Part shown: in pieces, positions 59,715-64,000 of the stretch | Layout of the letters: each line of letters starts with the position of its first letter | How positions within the stretch are numbered: position 1 is the first letter of the stretch | Source: Embleya sp049739465 | Lineage (GTDB): Bacteria; Actinomycetota; Actinomycetes; Streptomycetales; Streptomycetaceae | Length of the DNA: 64,000 nucleotides | Direction of reading: 5' to 3' | Assembly: GCF_049739465.1 (NCBI RefSeq) | Contig: NZ_JBMHHY010000007.1 | Location: forward strand, 186,001-250,000 | Notes under the pieces: model-generated | Told to the model about the DNA's origin: nothing | The model's database searches: none | What the model saw: only the letters and a program-made list of their open reading frames with translations | Position numbers and translations under genes: made by a program

Positions 59715-61136
59715 ATGTCGATCAATCGCCGACAACTCACCGGTATCTCTGTTGGACTCGCGCTCGGGGCGGCCGGGCGGGCGGGGGCCGCCACGTCCGC
59801 GCCGGCGGGGGCGAACGCCCCTTCCCGGCCGCCGAGTTCGCTCGATGGGGTGTGGGAGATGGATGGCTATGCCACCGTGTTGCGCATCGAGGGTGACACG
59901 TTGGACACCTACCATCGCACCCGGGCCAACTGTGTGCGGCAGCCCTATCCCGCCGCGCGGCTGAATGGGCCGGATGCGGCGGGGGTGACGCGATACGGCA
60001 GTGCGCTGGGGACCTTCGTGCTCACGCCCGGGCCGACTCGGGAACGGGCCGTGTTGCGGGTCGAAGGGTCGGTCGGGGTGCGGGGGTTGCGGCGGCGACG
60101 GCAGTTGCCGCGCGCGGCTCGGGTACCGACGCCGGGAGACGCGCTGACCACGTTCGACATCTTCTGGGACACGTTCGCCGAGAACTACCCATTCTTCGCG
60201 GCCAAGGGTATCGACTGGCGCGACGAGCGGAGCTACTACCGACCACAGGTGCATGTGAAGACCACGGACGACGCGTTGTTCGCACTTCTCGAGGAGATGA
60301 TCAGGCCGCTGCACGACGCGCATACGAAGCTGCGGTGGGGGGAGCACGAGTACACCGGGAGTCGGCCGGGGACCCGGGATCCGGACGAGAAGTTCGAGGC
60401 CGGGACGCGGCGATTCGTGGACACCCGGGACTTGAAACGGCCGCCGACGTCGTTGGCCAATGACCGGATCTCGTATGCGGATCTGCCCGGCGGGCTCGGT
60501 TATCTGCGGGTTTCCGGGTTCAGTGGCTATACCCCGACGCGGACGGACTTCGCGCAGGAGTCCGCGGCGCTCGATCAGGCATTGAGGTCGGTGTTCACGG
60601 CGGCGAATACCGGTGTGGGCGGTGCATGGCGTGGGTTGATCGTGGATATTCGGGTCAACCACGGGGGGAAGGACGCGCTCGGCCTTCAGTTGGCGTCGTG
60701 GTTGACGTGCACCTCGTACCTCGCCTACACCAAGCAGGCTCGGAACGATCCGAACGAGCCGACGCGGTACACCGATCCGCAGCCCATCGACGTGGTGCCG
60801 GCCGATGGGCCGGTGTACACCGGGCCGGTCGCGCTGCTCACGAGCGGGGCGAGCCGCAGTGCGGCGGAGACGTTCGCCCAGGCGTTGGTGGCCCGTCCGC
60901 GGACCACTCGGATCGGCGAGAACACGCAGGGGATCTTCTCGGATGTGATGGGTTGTCAACTACCGGATGGGCTGATCTTCGGTCTGCCGAACGAGATCTA
61001 TCTGACTGCGGCGAACACCACCTTCGACGGGGCCGGCATCCCGCCGGACATACGGATGCCGGTGTTCACCCGCGAGGAGTTCCACCGGGGACGGGACTCG
61101 GCGTTCGACGAAGCGGTTCGGCTGCTCGGTCGCTGA
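59715..61136 (+). CDS. S41-family secreted peptidase-like protein, Tat signal
   Basis: A 473-residue exported protein. NRRQLTGISVGLALGAAG fits a Tat signal with the twin Arg. The C-terminal half is an S41 (CtpA/tail-specific) domain: YLRVSGFSGYTP, GLIVDIRVNHGGKDALGLQL, and LLTSGASRSAAETFAQAL with the nucleophilic Ser near residue 380. There is no clear PDZ domain; the N-terminal 110 residues are separate. ATG at 59715. Confidence 0.87.
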   Translation: MSINRRQLTGISVGLALGAAGRAGAATSAPAGANAPSRPPSSLDGVWEMDGYATVLRIEGDTLDTYHRTRANCVRQPYPAARLNGPDAAGVTRYGSALGTFVLTPGPTRERAVLRVEGSVGVRGLRRRRQLPRAARVPTPGDALTTFDIFWDTFAENYPFFAAKGIDWRDERSYYRPQVHVKTTDDALFALLEEMIRPLHDAHTKLRWGEHEYTGSRPGTRDPDEKFEAGTRRFVDTRDLKRPPTSLANDRISYADLPGGLGYLRVSGFSGYTPTRTDFAQESAALDQALRSVFTAANTGVGGAWRGLIVDIRVNHGGKDALGLQLASWLTCTSYLAYTKQARNDPNEPTRYTDPQPIDVVPADGPVYTGPVALLTSGASRSAAETFAQALVARPRTTRIGENTQGIFSDVMGCQLPDGLIFGLPNEIYLTAANTTFDGAGIPPDIRMPVFTREEFHRGRDSAFDEAVRLLGR

Positions 61137-61214
61137 GGCGCCGAGGATCCGAGCCTGACCGACCGGCGGGTGGCCGGCCCCGCCGGTCGGTCGGGTTGAC
61201 CGCGGATCTCGGCG

Positions 61215-61685
61215 CTACTTGGCGGGGTGGAAGTCGTACGGGAGTTCGTCGTACACGTAGTAGACGCAGTCGGCGCCGGGGGCGCACTGGCCCCAGTGCA
61301 CGGCCTTGCCCGGGTAGTCGAGGAAGTCGCCGGCGCCGACGCGGTAGCGCTTGTGGCCCTCGACGTTCCACAGGACGGTGCCGGAGACGCCGACCACGTG
61401 TTCCGGGCTGGTGTGCCAGTGCGGGGCGAAGCGGGTGCCCGCCTTGAGGGTGAACATCGCCTCGGAGGGGCCGGTCTTGGGGTCACCGGTCAGCTGTACG
61501 AACGTGCAGCCGGCCAGGCCCTCGCACGGTGAACCGACGCCCGGGCGGTGATGGTGGTAGACGACCTTGTCGTGGCCGGCGGCGGCGGTGGTCTCCGTCG
61601 CGGCCGACGCGACCCCGCCCAGCGCTATGACCGGGGCCAGGGCCGCCGGCAGGGCCCATCTCCAGCGACGTCGTGTTCGTGGCAT
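61215..61685 (-). CDS. secreted cupin protein
   Basis: A 156-residue cupin with an N-terminal signal peptide (RRRWRWALPAALAPVIALGG, cleavage after ASA near residue 28). The cupin core is FAPHWHTSPEHVVGVSG, with metal-binding His, and VGAGDFLDYPGKAVHWG. Two Cys pairs are in the mature part (SPCEGLAGC, GQCAPGADC). ATG at 61685 has GGGAG five bases upstream. Substrate unknown. Confidence 0.85.
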   Translation of the reverse strand: MPRTRRRWRWALPAALAPVIALGGVASAATETTAAAGHDKVVYHHHRPGVGSPCEGLAGCTFVQLTGDPKTGPSEAMFTLKAGTRFAPHWHTSPEHVVGVSGTVLWNVEGHKRYRVGAGDFLDYPGKAVHWGQCAPGADCVYYVYDELPYDFHPAK

Positions 61686-61735
61686 TTCGACTCCCGTACC
61701 TACTCGAAGCTCGAAGGCCCGAACAGCTATTCGAA

Positions 61736-61765
61736 CCACGGTCCGTTTAGCTTAGCGGACTGTGG
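61736..61765. promoter_or_regulatory. 30-bp imperfect palindrome upstream of the cupin gene
   Basis: Arms CCACGGTCCG (61736-61745) and CGGACTGTGG (61756-61765) pair with one mismatch around TTTAGCTTAG. It is centred 65 bp upstream of the cupin start and resembles a TetR/MarR-type operator. No matching regulator gene is in the window. Confidence 0.5.
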
Positions 61766-61774
61766 TCCGGTTGT

Positions 61775-61818
61775 CTTTCGGGGGCGCCCGGCTTCTCTTT
61801 CGGGGGCGCCCGGCTTCT
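61775..61818. repeat. 22-bp perfect tandem repeat
   Basis: Two adjacent perfect 22-bp copies beginning CTTTCGGGGGCGCCCGG (61775-61796, 61797-61818) end at the stop codon of the DUF2267 gene. Each copy contains a GGGGGCGCCC self-complementary core, so it may also act as a terminator for the leftward gene. Confidence 0.8.
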
Positions 61819-62217
61819 TCAGCGTCGAGGGTGCCCGAAGAGCAGGTCGTAGCCCGGCGGCAGTTGCAGGAGTACGCGGTTCATCAGGTCCTCGTCGATC
61901 GCGTCGGCCACGACGCTGAGCACCGCGCCGACGTCCCACTTGGCCGTCTCGTCGGTGGCCCCTTCGATCCAGGCGCCGGTGGCCCGCACGAAGCGGTCGG
62001 CGCTGAGTGGCTCGTGGGCCGGGAGCGGGTTGAGCAGGACCAGGGCGCAGGTCTCGGGCAGGCGGGCGGCCAGTTCCGCACGTTCGCCGCCGACCAGGTG
62101 GGCGCCGAGGAGGGCGAGGACGACCCGGGTGGCTCGTTCCGCCTCCTCGGGCGAGCCGTACTCGCCCCGTTCCCGGACCGCCGCGAGGAAGGATTCCCAT
62201 CGCATCGGCATTTCCAT
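61819..62217 (-). CDS. DUF2267 protein
   Basis: A 132-residue DUF2267-family protein: W-E-S-FLAAVRERGEYGSPEEA, a repeat of VVLALLGAHLVGGERAELAARLP and VLSVVADAIDEDLMNRVLLQLPPGYDLLFG, two copies of the helical module of this family. Function unknown; often near chaperones or stress genes. ATG at 62217 follows AAGAAGG. Confidence 0.85.
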   Translation of the reverse strand: MEMPMRWESFLAAVRERGEYGSPEEAERATRVVLALLGAHLVGGERAELAARLPETCALVLLNPLPAHEPLSADRFVRATGAWIEGATDETAKWDVGAVLSVVADAIDEDLMNRVLLQLPPGYDLLFGHPRR

Positions 62218-63265
62218 CGGACCTTCTTCTCTTGTGTCGCGCTGCTTGGACCCGGCGGCGCGGGTCGATGAGCAGGTGGGTGGGAGGCTCACCCGTCGGA
62301 TTCCCGTCGCGTTGCGTGTGGAGCTGGATGCGCTCCGGGTCCCCCGGGTGGAACGCGGCGGTGCCCATGTGCACCTTTGGCCACTCCTGTTTGATCTTCT
62401 TTGCTTTTTATCGTTTTCGGCGCATATGGGAGGACTCCATCTATTTAACTCTCCGACCGGGCGTTGACAAGGAACCGCGCGGGCCGCGAAGCGGGGTCGG
62501 TGCTGGGTGGCGGCCGGGGGCGAGGTGGCGGCGCGTCGAACCGGTGTCGGGGAAGGGACCGACCGGGCGTTGACCAGGAACCGCGCCGGCAGCGCAGCGA
62601 CGGTGTCGGAAGGCGGGGCGAGGCGGGTCGGGGCGGGGTCGGCGGAGGGGTGGCGGCCCGGGAACGAGCGGCGGCTGTCGGACGGGCGTCGGGGAAGGCG
62701 CCGTCCGGGTCGACGGATCCACGCCGGCGGCGGGTGGCGGACGGTGGCGAGCCGCAGCCGGTGAGCCGCAGTCGGTGGGTCGCGGCCGGGGCGAGGTGAC
62801 GGGGGCGAGGTGGTGCGGGTCGAACAGACATCGGAGGAAACACCGACCGGGTCACCGAGACCCTGCCGGCGGCGCGTGGCGCCCACGGCGCGTGGCGGGC
62901 GCTCGTCGGTGGGTGACGGTCGGGGGTCGAGGCGGCGAGGGTCGAACGGGTGTCGGGGAATCGGGTGGCCGGGTTGCCGGCGTGGCGGGTCTTCCCGTGA
63001 AGCTCGTCTCGTGGTGTGGGCCTGTTCATGCGCCGGCCATCGGCCGCCGGCCTACTGGGCCGAACCGTTCGGCCAACTCGACTTCTGCATGGAGTACTTC
63101 GTTCGACCCGGCCCGGTCCGCCGGTGCGCTGCCGGTGCGCCGTCGGTACCGACCGCCCCCCTGGGACGTGTCTCAGCAGCCGCGAAGCGCGCGGGCCGCC
63201 TCCGGATGCGCCGTACGACCCCGCACCACCTCCGCACCTCCCCGTTCCGGAAAGGAATCGACGCC
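62218..63265. other. 1.05-kb low-complexity intergenic region with direct repeats
   Basis: No credible gene. From 62395 to 62455 it is AT-rich and contains the likely promoter of DUF2267. From 62455 to 63000 it is G-rich, with a 28-bp direct repeat (62453-62480 and 62559-62586, one mismatch) around GGGCGTTGAC, and further degenerate GTCGAACGGGTGTCGGGGAA-like blocks. Long open frames here are compositional artefacts. Confidence 0.6.
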
Positions 63266-64000
63266 ATGTCAGGTAGCTCGCTCGCCCTCCTGCGTCCCAC
63301 CACGCCGAAGGAGGGTGATCAGCTGACCTTCCGCTTCGCCGCCGACGCGCCGCACGCGAAGAACTGGGTGGGGGTGTACGACGGCGCACGCCGGCCGGGC
63401 AGCGGGGGGTCGTTGGTCTGGAAGTACGTCACCACCGCCGAGGGCGAGGTGACGTTGGAGACGCAGGGGCTGACCGATGGCCCCTACACCGCCTACCTGT
63501 TGGCCAAGGACGGCTACGACATCCTGGCCCAGACGCCGCCGTTCGGGTTCGCGGCCCGCCCCGCGCCGCCGCGGCCGAGGTTCGCCGTGGACACCGTCAC
63601 CACGTCGGCGGTCGCGCCCGGGGAGGCGGCGGTGGTGCGGCTGGCCGGCCTGTGGACCGCCGCGACCGGGCAACAGTCCGGGCAGGGCGTCACGTTCCGG
63701 GCCCGGGGCGGGGACGCCTGGCTGAGTGTGGGGGGCGACGGCACGGTCACCGCCAAGGTGCCGCGCGGCGGGGCGCATCGGCCGGGCGTACTGACCGTGG
63801 AGGGGCGCGACGGGCCCACCGGCGCGGTGTCGGAGCTGACCGTGCAGGTGCCGGTGCGGCGCGACGCGCGCGGCGTCGCGTTGAAGGTGGCCACACTGGA
63901 CGCCTGGGACGCGGGCCGGCATGTGGACGGCGCGGTGACCAAACTGATCCGAGTCGCGCTCACCCAGGGCCTTGACGTACTCGCGCTCCAGGACACCGGC
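63266..64000 (+). CDS. endonuclease/exonuclease/phosphatase-family protein, 3' end off window
   Basis: The frame is open from ATG 63266 (GGAAAGGAA upstream) for 245 codons to the window edge. Residues about 5-90 form a beta-sandwich-like domain (DQLTFRFAADAPHAKNWVGV, VTLETQGLTDGPYTAYLLAK), then a second Ig-like domain (about 105-200). The last part LKVATLDAWDAGRHVDGAV and GLDVLALQDTG is the first strand of the EEP fold, where the N and E of the active site are normally in FNAWHGG and LQET-like motifs; here DAWDAG and LQDTG. No signal peptide. The catalytic remainder is outside. Confidence 0.75.
   Translation, partial: MSGSSLALLRPTTPKEGDQLTFRFAADAPHAKNWVGVYDGARRPGSGGSLVWKYVTTAEGEVTLETQGLTDGPYTAYLLAKDGYDILAQTPPFGFAARPAPPRPRFAVDTVTTSAVAPGEAAVVRLAGLWTAATGQQSGQGVTFRARGGDAWLSVGGDGTVTAKVPRGGAHRPGVLTVEGRDGPTGAVSELTVQVPVRRDARGVALKVATLDAWDAGRHVDGAVTKLIRVALTQGLDVLALQDTG

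Noticed and set aside
62445..63389. A 314-codon minus-strand frame in the repeat tract
   Set aside because: Pro/Arg/Ser-rich low complexity built from direct repeats, no Shine-Dalgarno and overlapping the start of a real plus-strand gene.

Overview
This is a very GC-rich actinobacterial chromosome segment. The codon bias, the many GTG and TTG starts, the dense 1-4 nt stop/start overlaps and the families present (DUF397/Scr1-type regulators, DUF574-type methyltransferase, tgm-type RiPP genes, DUF1876, actinobacterial contractile injection system) all point to a Streptomyces relative (Streptomyces, Kitasatospora, Embleya or similar). No rRNA, tRNA or CRISPR array was seen. All functional calls rest on reading motifs by eye; no database search was run.

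1-16.7 kb (minus strand): an extracellular-type contractile injection system (eCIS, actinobacterial type). In transcription order it has an AAA+ ATPase, a DUF4157 cargo/effector-like protein, a Pvc16-like cap, the sheath, the tube, a small tail-assembly protein, a DUF6760 protein, an unrecognised linker protein, a LysM baseplate protein, a gpD-like hub, a gpV-like spike, a PAAR tip, a gp25-like wedge and a large baseplate protein that runs off the left edge. A LuxR-type regulator with a degenerate receiver domain sits upstream. The DUF4157 protein ends in a candidate PD-(D/E)XK nuclease fold and is the best effector candidate.

17.0-22.6 kb: an unusual dnaK-grpE-acylphosphatase-DUF1876 operon (no dnaJ or hspR) ending in a strong hairpin; then a secreted protein and an inositol-monophosphatase-family enzyme on the plus strand. 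22.6-23.3 kb is a repeat tract that carries two degenerate copies of the 3' end of iolD.

23.3-34.5 kb: a LacI-controlled cyclitol (myo-inositol type) catabolic operon: Gfo/Idh/MocA dehydrogenase, IolE-like isomerase, a sugar ABC transporter (binding protein, permease, ATPase), iolC, a Cgl0159-type aldolase, iolB and iolD. Three palindromic operators lie between this operon and the divergent lacI gene.

34.5-44.7 kb: a GNAT acetyltransferase, a five-gene oligopeptide ABC transporter, a beta-propeller-like protein, a DUF574-type SAM methyltransferase and an L,D-transpeptidase lipoprotein. 44.8-51.6 kb: a gamma-glutamylation pathway for an amine, most likely ethanolamine or a polyamine (SDR, aldehyde dehydrogenase, GlnA-like ligase, FadR/GntR regulator, ethanolamine-type permease, PuuD-like hydrolase).

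51.7-59.7 kb: an accessory island. It has a tgmAB graspetide cassette with a kinase-like gene, a frameshifted binding-protein pseudogene, a Nudix hydrolase, a tyrosine-recombinase relic, one intact and one decayed XRE-DUF397 module, a tandem array of small SH3-like paralogues, and a 37-residue Pro-rich peptide gene translationally coupled to a PIMT-like methyltransferase. This last pair is a candidate RiPP (imiditide-like) locus. 59.7-64 kb: an S41 peptidase, a secreted cupin, a DUF2267 protein, a 1-kb low-complexity tract, and the start of an endonuclease/exonuclease/phosphatase-family protein cut by the right edge.
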